From contig BDSL01000124.1 in assembly GCA_003116995.1 (NCBI GenBank), positions 124,001 to 188,000 of the forward strand: DNA of 64,000 bases, in the 5' to 3' direction. Of this stretch, positions 12,374-24,438 are shown piece after piece. The first letter of the stretch is position 1, and each line of letters opens with the position of its first letter. Below the pieces are notes generated by a model. The model had not been told where the DNA came from. It saw only the letters and a program-made list of their open reading frames with translations, and ran no database searches. This DNA is from Yamagishiella unicocca. Lineage: Eukaryota; Chlorophyta; Chlorophyceae; Chlamydomonadales; Volvocaceae. The position numbers and the translations under genes are program-made.

Positions 12374-15300
12374 TTAGTTCGTTAGCTTGACCCACACGCC
12401 CTCACTATAGGTGGTGCCGGTGGCGGTCCGTTCACCCAGCAGGAAAAGGATGTACCACCCGGCATGTGCGACAGCCGGTTGGGAGCCCGGGGGTGCGCGG
12501 ATGGTGGCCACGCCTCGTGCGGTGGACGTCACGGTCTGCGCAGGTGTGGCCGCGGAGTGCCAGGGGCAGGGTGTGTGGGGAGGTGCGGAGGCAGTCAGTG
12601 TTGCTACAAACACAGTGGGCGAGCACCAGATGCTCCCGCCAACAGGCAAGCACGGACACGCTGGGGCTGCGAGGCGACAGACGCATGCCATAGGCGAAGT
12701 TGTGGTTGGTGTGCTGTAACTCGCAGTAGGAAGTAACTCGCAGTAGGAAGTAACTCGCAGTAGGAAGTAACTTGCTCGCAGTAGGAAGTAGGCGCAACAT
12801 TTCCCAGCCAGGCATCAAGGCGCGTACCGGTAGTAACCGCCAAAATAACGCCAGTATGTTGTCGAGACAATCTTCCCCCCCCTGGAGCTCCCCCCCGCCT
12901 CACCAGGAAAACTACGCGCTGGTTCATGTTGATCGAGTGTGTGTTAGCGCAGGGGGCAGCGAGCGTGGCGCCCGTGATCCGACGGCCGTACGTGTACGGC
13001 ACCTGGAACGTCCTGCGCAGGTGCGAAGCACACAGGTAGGCGGAGGGTCGGGTCGCGCAGCTCGGCATGACTCACGAGGATAAGGCTGCGGCGCATGCAA
13101 CTCCCTGGAGGCAAAGCAACAACGATGGTGGGTGCAAGTGCTCGCAGCTGGGAAGCTGCAGTAAGCGGCAGCGGAGGCCGCGTGGCCGGTTGGCTGCTCA
13201 CTAGGGATGCCGAGCGAATCGACATCGCCGTTGCTTCACGCACGCACTACGGGGCCGGAGGCAGCGGCCAGCCACTGGTGCACTGATGACTGATCGACCG
13301 CTCACCCGCCGCGTTTGATCGTTTTTGGGGCGCTGTCGATCTTGGGTCGGACCACGGGCGGCGCGATCTCGTGAGGCGTCCCCATGCTGATTCGGAAGTC
13401 AAAGTCGCCGTCCGGGCTGCGGCTCACGTCCCGGGGCTGCGGGGCGGCGGGGGCCGGTGTGTCTTAAGGTGGGCCCGGGGGCCGGGGGCCGATGCTTCGA
13501 GGCACCCCACATGCGTCCGGCCACCCGCTAGCTACGCATACGGCACAACTCATCAGCCGGCAAGGAAGGGCGCAAAGGGCTGTCAGCGGTGGGGCCAAGC
13601 AAGCGAGGGCAACGCGGTTTGGTGCCGGGCTCGGCTACCACGGTGCTCGCGGAGATGCTGGCGGGTGGGTTCGGTAATAAGCGGGGCACGCTGTTCCAGT
13701 CGTGCAGACGTCTTCTACCAGCGCTACATCTGGTTGAGATCGGCGCCTGGGGACGTACAGGCGGCCGTGGATCGTACGGACTGGCCTCAGATGGGCAACA
13801 CGGTCGCCGCAGTGAGTCACTGGAGTCCGCGCCCTTTCGGTGTAGGCGCTCCGCCCGATGACTCGAGCCACCTTCAGCTCTAGTTCCCACTGTACGTACT
13901 AACGGAGTGCTACAGAAGCACGGCATGCATGCCCTCCCGAGTGAGCGCATGCCGCGTAATCGGTTATCAACTCACCGACCCACAGACCCAATCCCGCCCC
14001 GTGCCCGCCCTAAATCCCGGCTCGCGGCGACCCCAGGGCGGCGCCACGCCACCTTCTCGCTCCCCCCAGCCTACCAGGCCCGGCAAGCCGCAGGTCTCGC
14101 ATCCGGTGGACAGGATCTTCCCGGAGAGGTCGAGGCAGGTGGAGGAATGGTACATGCGCGCGATTCCTGCGCGCCCATGCGTGCAGATAAGGGCAGGCGG
14201 GTGGTGGCGCACGTGTCAATCATTGATTTAGGGGGTTTCGAGGAAGACCCGTGGATTTAGGGGGGGTGGTATGTCAGCGCAGTCGTACACGTGTACATGC
14301 AGTCGTGGAGCAAGGAAGACGAGGTTACATCTATAGGCCCATTCCTGGGTGGGTAGGTTTAGGTGGATGCAGAGCCAAGTCTGGCGGCGCTACACGCACT
14401 ACTGCGGGCGGTGGTAAGCCGGCCCAGGGGGCAAGCCAGAGGAAACGCCAGGCGAACCCCCACGCCACGTCGTACAACATGAACCGGGGCGATATGCGCG
14501 CCAGCTGGCGACCCTAACCTTGTCTGCTGCATGCATGCAATGACGAACCAACAAACACGGTGTGGCAAAGCTCCTCGGTCGTGGGGTTACGCCGCGTGCG
14601 TGTGCCCGCCCTTCCCCCCAGGCACACATCGAAACACACACGCCCAGCCACCTCCACCCACCGATGGGCGCCGTGCGTGTGAAGCGCTTGCCGCGCGCCG
14701 CGTCCGGGTCGTACATGAGCGAGAACGAGGCGGGTCGGATGCTCAGGTAGTTGGACCTGGCAGTCTTCCAGCCTGCGGTGCCGTACTGGAAGACAACGCG
14801 TTCCGTACGTACGACACGGTCAAGGCACGAGAAGAAAATGGAGCTCGCTCGCCCGCTCGTCCACGCGTGCCTCGCACCACGGGCGGACGCACGTGGCCAT
14901 CAAGCTCGCTTCCTGTCTGGACCTGCCACGCGGCAACCTCACCCACACCGCTCGACGCCCGCCCTCACCTGGCCGCCGCCGTGGATGAGCACCTTGCCGT
15001 TCGGAAGCACTGCGGTACCACGTGGCGAAAGAGTGAGGTGGGCCCAGGCCAGTAGATAGGACAGCACGTCAGTGGAGACCCGGGGCGTTCTACCGAAGAC
15101 GGCCCCCTTCGCCTCGTGTTGTAGGGCACAGAGATACAGAGCACACCCCAACGTTGCAAAAACGGAAACATGTGTTCGCATCCATTTCCAGGCGCGCACA
15201 CACGGGGAACGGCCATATCTTGAGAGGCTTCTTATCCACTTGAGCCTTTCTTGAGCCGGTCTTGACCCCATGTTTTGTCGATCTTATGCTAAAGCTGAAG

Positions 15301-18300
15301 AGCTACAACCAAGACCCTCGGACGCAAGACATTGGCAACGCACTTTGGTGAAGATGCAACTCAAGGTGCAGCGGAAGTAGAGCTTAAGGCTAGCCCAACA
15401 TTTGTCCCTAAGAAACCGTTACGCAAGAACCTGACCAAGTACCCAAAGCAGAAGAACCTTTACCAAGCACGCACCCAAGATGATTCCCAAGATATTTTCA
15501 ACAATCTCAGCAGTGCGACCTGCACATTGCTTATATGTAATATAACATTAACCAGTGCATCATGTGAAGGGCACGTCGTACGCGACAAAGTGTCGCGTAC
15601 GACATTGTTAGTTACTGCGCCTGTGAGCTGAAAACTTCTTCTACGATGAGCTGTTGTCGCCTTCAGCACTAATAATAACCGTATGCAATATACATATAAT
15701 TTATCGATATTGCCAGGCAATAGCAATGCAGCAGCAGTGTTCGTCAATGTTTGACCAGGTGTCCACGCATCCACTCTGCCACTTTTCCAGGCTTCTAGTG
15801 GAGCAATGCATCTTTATAATTATATTTTAGGCAGGCCTGTTAAGTTCTGGGCGTCGCGCTTCAGCATTTTGCCTGGCGAGCTATGGTCAGCGAGCGAGGA
15901 AGGCGACCATCAGGACCTGCCAGAGCTGCTCGCTGCTCGCAGTCAGATGGAAGTTAGGGCCACTGGACTTGTGCTGCCAGCATTATAACAAAGCTCGAGA
16001 GCTGCCGGTGAGCATGAAGACCATTGCTGACCTCAAACCCAAAGCTCTGCTTGCGTGGCTTTATTTCCCTAGTTAATGGATAATTTTCATTATCTGAAAT
16101 GATTCATTTTCCTGGAATACATGCAGGTGATCGAATCCTGCCAAGACTGGTTGACATCTATCTTAAGAACCTGGCTGCTGCGCTGTATGCTGCCAACTTT
16201 GCTGAAGCATTTGGCAAATCACGCTGTGATGGTAAGCATGGGAGTGGCGCTTGTTTTCTGCGTGTGCTGCCTGAGAGTGTTGCAACGAACTCCTTGATAG
16301 AAAACTACTTCAACTTATGGCACCAACCCTCGATGAAACCCACAGCAGGACGTGCGGGACACACAGCTGGGAGAGGACTTTATGGACGTGGCAGGATATG
16401 GAGCAGAGAGCATGGAGCAGCGGCTTGCTGGATTTGGTCGTTGAGGAGCTGCTGCAGCGTGACATGGATTGTGAGCATGGATTGTGAGCATCAGCGGTGT
16501 ATGGGCCCTGCAGGGCTCAGCTGAGCAAGTAGCGGCATGGTCTGGATCTACAGCAATAGTGATGGGGTAGGCAACACCAGCAATAGCTAGCAGAGGCGAT
16601 ATGAACCGTGAAGTGAAGGGAACCGCGAGCGAGGTGAAGGGGCAGGTTGTGAGCTCGAAGTAAGCCTGTAGGTCAGTATTACTTGAGGAAGGCAAGGGGC
16701 ATGGAGCACAGCAGCTAGCGCCCCATCAGGTGTGTGGCTAGCTAGTTCGGTGCAACATGCCAGTTTGTAGGGAAGAACAGACTGACCCCTGTGGTGGAAC
16801 GTACTGGTTCCTGGGGTGAAATGTAACACTTTTTGCAGTGACAATGTCTTTAGTGATGTCGGCTTGAGCCTGGACCTTGAGCCCCGCCTTGAGCTGGGCT
16901 CTTCGGTGTAATGCCTTGAGCAGTTTACTTCACCCGGATCTTCAGCGGGGTCTTAAGCTGGGTTCTTGTGCATTCTCTCAACAAGCCCTCTCAAGATGTG
17001 GCTTGGAAAATTGATTAAGATAAGCTCAAGAGTGCCTCAAGACCGGCCGTTCCCGGAGTGGCAGCAGCGGCTTCGCAAGGACCGTAACGACTGATGCACC
17101 CTAGGGGCCTGCCGCGTCGCACGAGGGGGAGACAGGGGACAGCAGCACGACGCGCTTTCGTCGCTCCGTGTGCAGGCGCGGTGTCGCGCTCACCTGTGGT
17201 CGTGGGCATCACACGTCGGCTATCGGCCATGTCCTCAACGACCCACCTGCATCGGACGGGGCGGCGAGGGATGGGCAGGATGCATGCATGGCGGGAGTTC
17301 GGGCCCTACCTTTGATTAAATTCGTTTACGCGGTTCATTAGCCCATTATTCGAGGCCCGAGTGCGACACAGACCGAAGCTGCTGGAGCAAGGCGATGCGC
17401 AAGCTGCGCAGGCATGGCGAGTGCGTGCTTCCACGGGAAAGCCTTGCCCATCGCCCATCGCCCACATGCACAGGCGCGGCCAGTCCACAAAGCCAAGATC
17501 CCTCCTTCACCTCGCTCCCGTCGCTGGATCGTGCGCTACGCGGCGCGCCGGGGCTGTTCATTTTCCGTGCAGTTTCGCGACCTATTGTTGGCGGCACAAC
17601 ACAGGCGTACACCCACACGCAAGCGCATGACGCACCCATTGTCGCAGATGCCCTTGCCGCAGTACGAAAAGTCCAGTCGTGCAGACATCGGGGACGCTCC
17701 GGTGTTGTACTTCGCTCCATTGGGCTGCAGCGTAACAAGCAAAACACACACACGCACAAACACGCACATGGGGGGCACTCAGCGTAAACGGGCGGAAGGT
17801 GCGCGCAGCGGGGGCATCGACCCGATGCATGGCGTGGCCCTGCTTGGTGACAACTGTGTGGCGTTGAGCCATGTGGCGGTCGGTGCGGCAGACCAGGCAC
17901 CCACGACAGGCATGGCGCAACCCCCCAAGACATACACCCACACCCGCACCCACCCACACACACACGCTCCCTGCGTCGTACTTGATGACGCATGCACGGC
18001 AGTCAGGCCCCATCCATTCAGGTAAACCGCGCGGGGGGTAACATTTACTACTACTACGAGGGTTAACGGGTACTATTACTACGGGTGGTAACAGTTACTA
18101 CCACGGTGGGTAACAACGGGTTTGATTGCGGCAATGACGAAGGCGCGCCTGGCCCACGGCAAGTGCGTGTGTCCATGTTGCGTGCGACACGTACCGTGTC
18201 AGGCGATGGTGCCCGATGGTTCTACCTTTTGGTCTGGAACCCATTGTAACCGTTACAACAACGTACCGCGCCGCCGAAGATGGTGATCGAGAAGTTGTCG

Positions 18301-18775
18301 TAGTTGCCGGTAGTCGGGTCGGGACGCAGGGCGTGCATCACGATGGACGAAGTGAGCTTGTACATGGTGTTGTATCTGGTGGCCCGGAGGGGCAGGGGGT
18401 GCGGCGGGCAGGGGAGGGGTGGTGGTGGGGTGATGATAGGAAGGGAGGGTTGGCGGGGCCGAGGTGCAATGAGGGGAAGGTTCCGCTGTAACCCGGGCGT
18501 AGGGTGAAGCACGCGGGTGGCGTTAAAAAGGTGGGGTCTTTTTACCCTGGAGGCGGGTTCGTGCGGATGGGCTAAATCGCTGCCGACCCACGGGTCAGCG
18601 CTGCTGCGGTACACCTTCCGGCCGCGTACCCGCCCTCCCCACACTACTAGCTGGGCCGGTGTTCACTTACGGGAAGCTGGAAGGGAGGGGCGGAAGGTCG
18701 CGGATGAGCTTCCACTTTCGGTCTGTGATGCTGCCAGCTCGGTCGCCCCACCAGAGGATCTCGCCTTTGCGTGCG

Positions 18776-18812
<37 letters not shown>

Positions 18813-21800
18813 TGGCAGGCAGAAGGGTTGGCGGAGAACAGTGCGCTGCGGTGGGAGAAGGGCAGGTTGATTGATCGAGTGGAATTGAGGTGGTCTGCAA
18901 GTGCTCTGCTGCAAGGTCCGATGATATCAGTGACGGCGCGTGTGCTCCAGTACCGTCAACCCCCGGCCTTACACGGGCGTTCCTCCCGTCGCTAATAACC
19001 CACAGGTAGGGCAGGTTCCGCGGTTTTCTTGTCTTAAACAGACAGCCACCCAGGACGGCACGGCGGCAAGCACTCACCTCCGGGCAGCAGCACAACGAAG
19101 GGATACCTGCAGTCGGTAGCCGCGGCATCAGCAGCAGCAGCAGCGGGTGGGGAATGGAGATGGGCAACAGCGAATAGAGCAGCTCGGTGCAGGGTCGTTG
19201 GCGGGGGCCCGCCCTCCCGCGTCCACTCGTCCCTCAAGTAAGAGATGAACATCGTAAACGCTCTGTTCGAATTCAAGCTTCATCGCACGCAGGCAATGCT
19301 CTCGCTTCATCATTATACACACTGTTGTATTGGCAAGCAGGCGCACAGACAGGTACAAGCTGGGATGAGCTGATGGCGCAAACCAGGTACGAGCGACTTC
19401 GGCGCGCGAGTGATTTGCTCGACCCTTCACAAAGCCAGCGCCGCCGCCGCTAGCTGCTGATCCCTGCCTATTTATCGCTGGCGGCGCATCTACCAACTGG
19501 CCGCGCTGCGTACAAGCGATGCTGGCGGGTGAGCTAGCTACCTAGATCGCCGGGATAACATCCCTACCAATTGAAGCCAGCCGCTTTCTTGAACGTTTCG
19601 GGCATTGGGACCAGCTCCGTGGGGTTGCCCGGCCGCTCCGGGTCCCATAGCTCAGCGACGGGGGCTACAGGGCCGCGGTCGGGCACGGCCGTGCCGCCAA
19701 CCACCAGCACCTGCAAGCAGGGCAAGTAAACAAGCAGGTGGAAGTCCATGCGCAGGGCAGGTGGAAGTCCATGCGCAGGGCCTTCAGGATACCTAGGTGC
19801 GCGGTTGCGGCGGGCAAGGGCAGGGGGCGGGAGACCGCCTGCGCTTCCATTCCATCCCCTTACCACACTCCCTTCTTTTCCCAAGGTACATGTTTTCGTT
19901 ATCATAGGCCTAGGTGCGTGGACAGGCACGTGGCAGCGGTGGCGGTGCGGGTGGATGCCGGCGGGGGCGGCTGGGACGGCGGGTTGTGGCGGCAGAGAAA
20001 CCAGACAGAACAATGCCAGGATAAATGGTGGAAGCACCAAGCTACGGTAGGTGCCTGTTTAGGCCCTCAGGACCCGCCCGGCGGCCCACGTGCGCACCTT
20101 GCCATCGCCTGTGATGCAGGTCGTCGGATACCACCTTCGGTGCAAGGGGGAGGGAGAGGGGTGAGGGAGCGGCGGGGAGTCGAGCGTTGAGAAGCGTTGG
20201 GTGGTGAGCGTTGGGCATGCAGCTCGTTGGAGCTCCTGCTGCGGGCAATCCGCACAGGTCCACGAGCTCCGCGTGGGGCTGGAGACGCGCGGGATAGATG
20301 CGCAGCAGAGCGTGTGTGTGTGTGTGTATATATGTGGCTACCGGTGTATGTCTTGATCAAGCAACCGGGTGGCAGGGGTGCGTATGCGTGTACGTGTACG
20401 TGTAGGTCTGGCGAGCGCAAGGGGCTGGGGCCCACCACCACCGCCACCACCAGCGGCCCCCTGCCGCCGCACCCTTGCTTGTATGTCGTCCGCCATGCGT
20501 CACAACGCACCCACCTGGGATACTTCATCTTGCCCAGGTACTCAATGTTATCCTTGGAGTCGATGTAGCCCTGTATGCGGGGTGCGTTGCGGTGCGGTGC
20601 GGTGCGGTGAAACCGGGGCGGTATTAGCTACTTACTGGGTGGGCATCACGGTGGGACCAGGACACACACAGGCACCAAGGCAAAAAAAGCGCTCATCCCA
20701 TACCAGCTCTCCTCCCCTACCAGCTCTCCTTCCCAACCAGCGCCCATACCGTGATGGCATAGCGGCCGTCCTTGAGCACCTTGTTGCCTCCAGTTCCACC
20801 GACCAGGGCCGGGGTGCCATCCGGCAGGACGACGGGGCCGTTGCAAAATTGGTCGTAGCCGGTGCTCATTATCTTGGACTGCGGGCGCGGGGCAAAACAG
20901 AACCAAACGGGTCTTGGCTTCCAATACGCGGTTGCTCTCCAGTGTGTGAACGGCGATGGACCACCCCACCTCGCGCAACCTTCCCAACCCGCGGACGCGC
21001 GCACGCCTAGATAGGCAAGCTATCTAGATGCGCGAAACCTTTAGCAAGGAGTAGCCACCGAGTTGGCACCCACCCCGCGGGCGCACGCACGTACGGACGT
21101 GACTAAGATTGTGTACATCGGTGTGTGTGTGTACCTTCCGGGTTTCGATATTAAACGTGGCGGCCGCGTTCGCGTGGGTGTTGTTGACCGATCGCCAGTA
21201 GGCGAAGTACTTGCGGCTGCCCGGTTGCTGGAGGAGCGCGATGGCAATCACCGGTGTGGTGAAGGAGAGCGTCTCGAAGTACGCTGCGGGCGGGCTCGAC
21301 GAAGCGCGTGACTGTGTCAGCTGCCTGCCGTGCGCCAGCTGCTGCTGCTGCTGGTGGGGGCGGGGGAAATCCACGGGGGTTGAGGTTTCAAGGGGGCTAG
21401 GAGTTTAGGAAGGGGCCACCCGAGGAATATACATGGGAGGTATCCGAGGGCGGCAGGCTGAAACGGACGGACGACGACGGATGCAATCACGAGTGCATCG
21501 GAGGGTCAGAGATTTGCCACTTGACAGTGAGAGTGGTCGAGTGAGAGCCGGACAGCTGGCCTAGTTGTTGTAACGTTTACTGTGGGTTCCAGACCAAGAG
21601 GTAGAACCATCGGGCACATCGCCTGACACTGAGAAAGACGGAGGAAACAAAGACCGGCATGCACCGGAACAAAGGCTGGTTTGGGGTAGTGCGAACACAT
21701 TTTGTTTTTGAATCCGGAGGGAGCCCCGACGCGGCGCGACAAACAGTTCACGACGCGGCAACAGACGCACCAAGTCGTCCTCGATGACGAGAGGGTCCTC

Positions 21801-21920
21801 GGTGGGTCCGGATCCCCGCAGCAAGGTGAGGGCGCTGGATGTGCCATCCGCCGCGGGAGCGGCCAGCGCTGCCGAGAGGGCCGCCAGCAACGCCACGAGG
21901 GCCAGGCCAGACCGCAACAT
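12374..21920 (-). CDS. Secreted glyoxal/galactose oxidase-type copper radical oxidase (AA5-like)
   Basis: Oxidises aldehydes or primary alcohols to produce H2O2, probably outside the cell. Exons in transcript order: 21920-21771, 21350-21135, 20878-20750, 20570-20515, 20134-20098, 19710-19568, 19106-19078, 18764-18671, 18375-18267, 17842-17768, 17724-17636, 17246-17194, 15009-14969, 14785-14662, 14166-14075, 13436-13306, 13012-12904, 12535-12374; total 612 residues. Residues 1 to about 21 form a signal peptide (MLRSGLALVALLAALSA...). Kelch motifs include VLVVGGTAV, GPVVLPDGTPALVGG and LPNGKVLIHGGGQ. The five active-site residues of glyoxal oxidase are present: Cys134 (YDQFC), Tyr186 (RWYP), Tyr454-His455 (RMYHSS) and His548 (NTHSIN). 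The C-terminal early-set domain (RPKIDSAPKTI ... GWYILFLLGE) ends the protein. Least certain are the ends of exons 1-2 and the 43-nt intron 17725-17767. Confidence 0.92.
12717..12790. repeat. 16-bp tandem repeat (4 copies) in last intron of the oxidase gene
   Basis: Four near-identical copies of actcgcagtaggaagta; the last spacing is enlarged by four bases. It lies between exons 12904-13012 and 12374-12535. Confidence 0.85.
14236..14256 (+). repeat. Dispersed repeat A, copy 2 (oxidase intron)
   Basis: Core tcgaggaagacccgtgg flanked on both sides by gatttaggggg, so the core sits between two short direct repeats. It lies inside the intron upstream of exon 14075-14166 and is antisense to the gene. 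Confidence 0.7.
15100..17060. mobile_element. AT-rich transposon-like insertion in an oxidase intron
   Basis: The intron 15010-17193 is 2.18 kb long and clearly richer in A+T than its surroundings, unlike most introns of this gene. Near the left end (about 15227-15262) are CTTATC, two CTTGAGC motifs and CGGTCTTGA. The same motifs occur in inverted orientation near the right end (about 17025-17050), resembling degenerate terminal inverted repeats. More cttgagc-type motifs are scattered at 16860-16980. Short broken open frames exist (for example 16099-16524 on +), but I recognise no transposase. It is best read as a decayed or non-autonomous DNA transposon; exact boundaries are unknown. Confidence 0.45.
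15575..15603. repeat. Perfect 13-bp inverted repeat with 3-nt loop
   Basis: gtcgtacgcgaca, then aag, then its exact reverse complement. A hairpin of this quality in an AT-rich block stands out. It sits in the middle of the transposon-like insertion. Confidence 0.9.
18197..18263 (+). repeat. Dispersed repeat B, copy 1
   Basis: A roughly 65-bp sequence containing gtgcccgatggttctacc and ggtctggaacccattgtaac. It recurs at 21564-21643 (-) and 31767-31846 (+) with high identity. This copy begins two bases inside the intron after the exon 18375-18267 and is antisense to the oxidase. Confidence 0.8.
18776..18830. repeat. GCAG tetranucleotide microsatellite beside an acceptor
   Basis: About ten copies of (gcag)n on the + strand. 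On the coding - strand this is a (CTGC)n pyrimidine-rich tract directly before the acceptor of exon 18764-18671, so it probably serves as the polypyrimidine tract. Confidence 0.9.
21564..21643 (-). repeat. Dispersed repeat B, copy 2 (oxidase intron 1)
   Basis: Read on the - strand it starts with a pyrimidine run ending in tttctcag, followed by tgtcaggcgatgtgcccgat. It matches the 31.8-kb copy across about 75 bp, including the upstream pyrimidine tract. Confidence 0.8.
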
Positions 21921-22926
21921 TCGCGAATTGCGGTTGCCGACCGGTAGTCACGGGTGGGATAGAGCGGCAGGGACACGTAGAGGCCAGGCGCGGTGTGGTG
22001 TGGTGTTGCTGGGTGTTGCGCAAGCGGACCGCGAGAGGGCGAGCGACGTCGCGTGTTCCGGGATCTCAGCGCTTTCGCGTAGGGGTCTGGGGTGGAATAC
22101 GTTGGCGTTGCACTGGAGGAACGGCAGCAGGGGCTTTATAGCGCTGGGCGAGCGGGCGGGGCTGAGCCGAGGAAGGTCGGCCCCGCCGATGCGAGCGGAT
22201 TATTGGGACGAGGCCCCCGCTTACGGCATCGTAGAATCACGTAATGAATAAGCACAACGCTTATGGTTAATGGATTACCAATAACGTACAGCCTTTCCCA
22301 GTAGGGCACCAATCGGATGCGTCCGGGCGCCGACCCTCCCGACATGCACGTTTGGTACCGGCGAACCCCAGCCATACCGCCTGCCGATGGCGACGGTACC
22401 GCGCGCAGCTTGCGGATGCCGGGACGATGAAAGCCGCAGTCGCGCCCGGCCGTGGGGCCTTGCCTCCTGCGTGGCTCTAGGAGAAGGCCGCGCTGCGTGA
22501 CCCGAGGGGAGGTCTGTCGTGCCACAGTGCGTGAAGTCTGTTGCCTGCATACGAGGATCGCCGTTGCCAGGACTGTGTCGCGACAGGTCGGCTCTTTCTC
22601 CTGGTGTCGGGCTAGCGGGCCTGAGCCGTCTTGCCTCAGCGTCATCTCCTCGTCGCACGCGAGTGCGAGCTGATACAGTAGGTGCTACGTGGGTGCTACG
22701 CAGGTGCTTAATAGGTGCTACGTATGTGCAACATGTTGGGCTGCAATGCGGTGCGGTGTCATCAGGGCGGTGCGTTCACAGCCGGTTGCTACATGCCGTC
22801 AGGCTTCTTTTGCAACAACCACACACACACACGGTATGAGCTCCCTGGTGTGTTATTTGCAGCTCGGACGCGCTGCACCACCTGCGCAAACAGCGGCTCT
22901 TGCAGCAGCCCCCCCTACTTTTGCCC

Positions 22927-23405
22927 TGCAGCAGGCCGCCAGGGTCTTAGGCGCCGTGCGGCAGGCAGCAGGCCGCCAGGGCCTTAGGCGCCGTGCGGCA
23001 GGCAGCAGGCCGCCAGGGTCTTAGGCGCCGTGCGGCAGGCAGCAGCCCGCCAGGGCCTTAGGCGCCGTGCGGCAGGCAGCAGGCCGCCAGGGCCTTAGGC
23101 GCCGTGCGGCAGGCAGCAGCCCGCCAGGGCCTTAGGCGCCGTGCGGCAGGCAGCAGGCCGCCAGGGTCTTAGGCGCCGTGCGGCAGGCAGCAGGCCGCCA
23201 GGGCCTTAGGCGCCGTGCGGCAGGCAGCAGGCCGCCAGGGCCTTAGGTGCCGTGCGGCAGGCCGCAGGCCGCAGGCCGCAGGCCGCAGGCAGCAGGCCGC
23301 CAGGGCCTTAGGCGCCGTGCGGCAGGCAGCAGGCCGCCAGGGCCTTAGGCGCCGTGCGGCAGGCCGCAGGCCGCAGGCAGCAGGCAGCAGGCCGCAAGGC
23401 CGCGG
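22927..23405. repeat. 37-bp minisatellite
   Basis: About twelve copies of a 37-bp unit containing gccttaggcgccgtgcggca followed by ggcagcaggccgccagg. Some copies are shortened or carry extra ccgcagg blocks near 23262-23290 and 23360-23400. Confidence 0.9.
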
Positions 23406-23958
23406 TCCGCTGCTGAGGTGCCCGCGCGGGCCCTGGCGAGTGAGGCCCCTGGCGCAGGGTCTTCTGGCTCACCTGACGTGGTATATCCAGGCAGGAAGCA
23501 ATGGCCCGATCCCCGGGGCGCCCGGATGCCTTGGCCCGCGGTTGAGGCATCGCGGCACCGCGGGTGCTGTGCGGTGAGGGGCGCACCCGCGGCGCCTGCA
23601 GGAGCGCCAGCACCCCCAGGCAGCACGGCCGCACTCCCGGGCGTCGGCTGCAGCTCGCAGCCGCCGGCCATGGTGGCTTTGCGCCCCGTGGCCCCGCTCA
23701 TACACAACGCTGCCTCCTTCCTTCTCGCCCGGCCTGACCACGTCGGCCGGCACGCATCCTCGGAGCCTGAGCGCCATCCGGAACACCGCGGATGGCACCA
23801 CACTGGTCCGTCGGCGCGGAGCTCATCGTGGCTTTGGCACCCAACGCTGCCGCCCGACATGCCGCCCCACCTGGCTGCGGACGCGTGCGCATGGGGAGCT
23901 GGGGAGCTGGGCGTCGACGCCTGCTATTAGCGCGCCGATTCCGGTGGTGCTTTACATT

Positions 23959-24010
23959 CCGTCCCTGGGACCGTCCCTGGGACCGTCCCTGGGACCGTCC
24001 CTGGGACCGT
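23959..24010. repeat. 12-bp tandem repeat gggaccgtccct (about 4 copies)
   Basis: The unit is itself nearly palindromic (gtccctgggac), so the array can fold into hairpins. It lies 60 bp upstream of the larger 12-bp minisatellite. Confidence 0.9.
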
Positions 24011-24068
24011 CGTCCGTAGTGGATCTCTACTGGGTCCCGGAGGTGCTCGCGGAGGTGGACCCCGACCC

Positions 24069-24438
24069 GCCTGCATCCTCGCCTGCATCCTCGCCTGCAT
24101 CCTCGCCTGCATCCTCGCCTGCATCCTCGCCTGCATCCTCGCCTGCATCCTCGCCTGCATCCTCGCCTGCATCCTCGCCTGCATCCTCGCTTGCATCCTC
24201 GCCTGCATCCTCGCCTGCATCCTCGCCTGCATCCTCGCCTGCATCCTCGCCTGCATCCTCGCCTGCATCCTCGCCTGCATCCTCGCCTGCATCCTCGCCT
24301 GCATCCTCGCCTGCATCCTCGCCTGCATCCTCGCCTGCATCCTCGCCTGCATCGATCCTCGCCTGCATCCTCGCCTGCATCCTCGCCTGCATCCTCGCCT
24401 GCACCCTCGCCTGCATCCTCGCCTGCGTCCTCGCCTCC
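24069..24438. repeat. 12-bp minisatellite gcatcctcgcct (about 31 copies)
   Basis: Nearly perfect array with a few base changes and one 4-bp insertion (gatc) near 24353. Because 12 is a multiple of three, several frames stay open on both strands, giving repetitive ORFs such as ...ASSPASSP... that are not evidence for a gene. Confidence 0.95.

Noticed and set aside
13120..13250. Possible oxidase exon reading AMSIRSASLV on the - strand
   Set aside because: The join of 13436-13306 to 13012-12904 is in phase and gives the expected copper-ligand segment without it.
18980..19030. Possible oxidase exon reading LPYLWVISDGRN on the - strand
   Set aside because: It lacks a usable acceptor, and joining 19106-19078 directly to 18764-18671 restores the conserved GGEILWWGDR in phase.
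21564..21643. tRNA-derived SINE reading of repeat B (ggttcc-like box)
   Set aside because: No proper A box, B box or cloverleaf can be drawn; kept only as an unclassified dispersed repeat.
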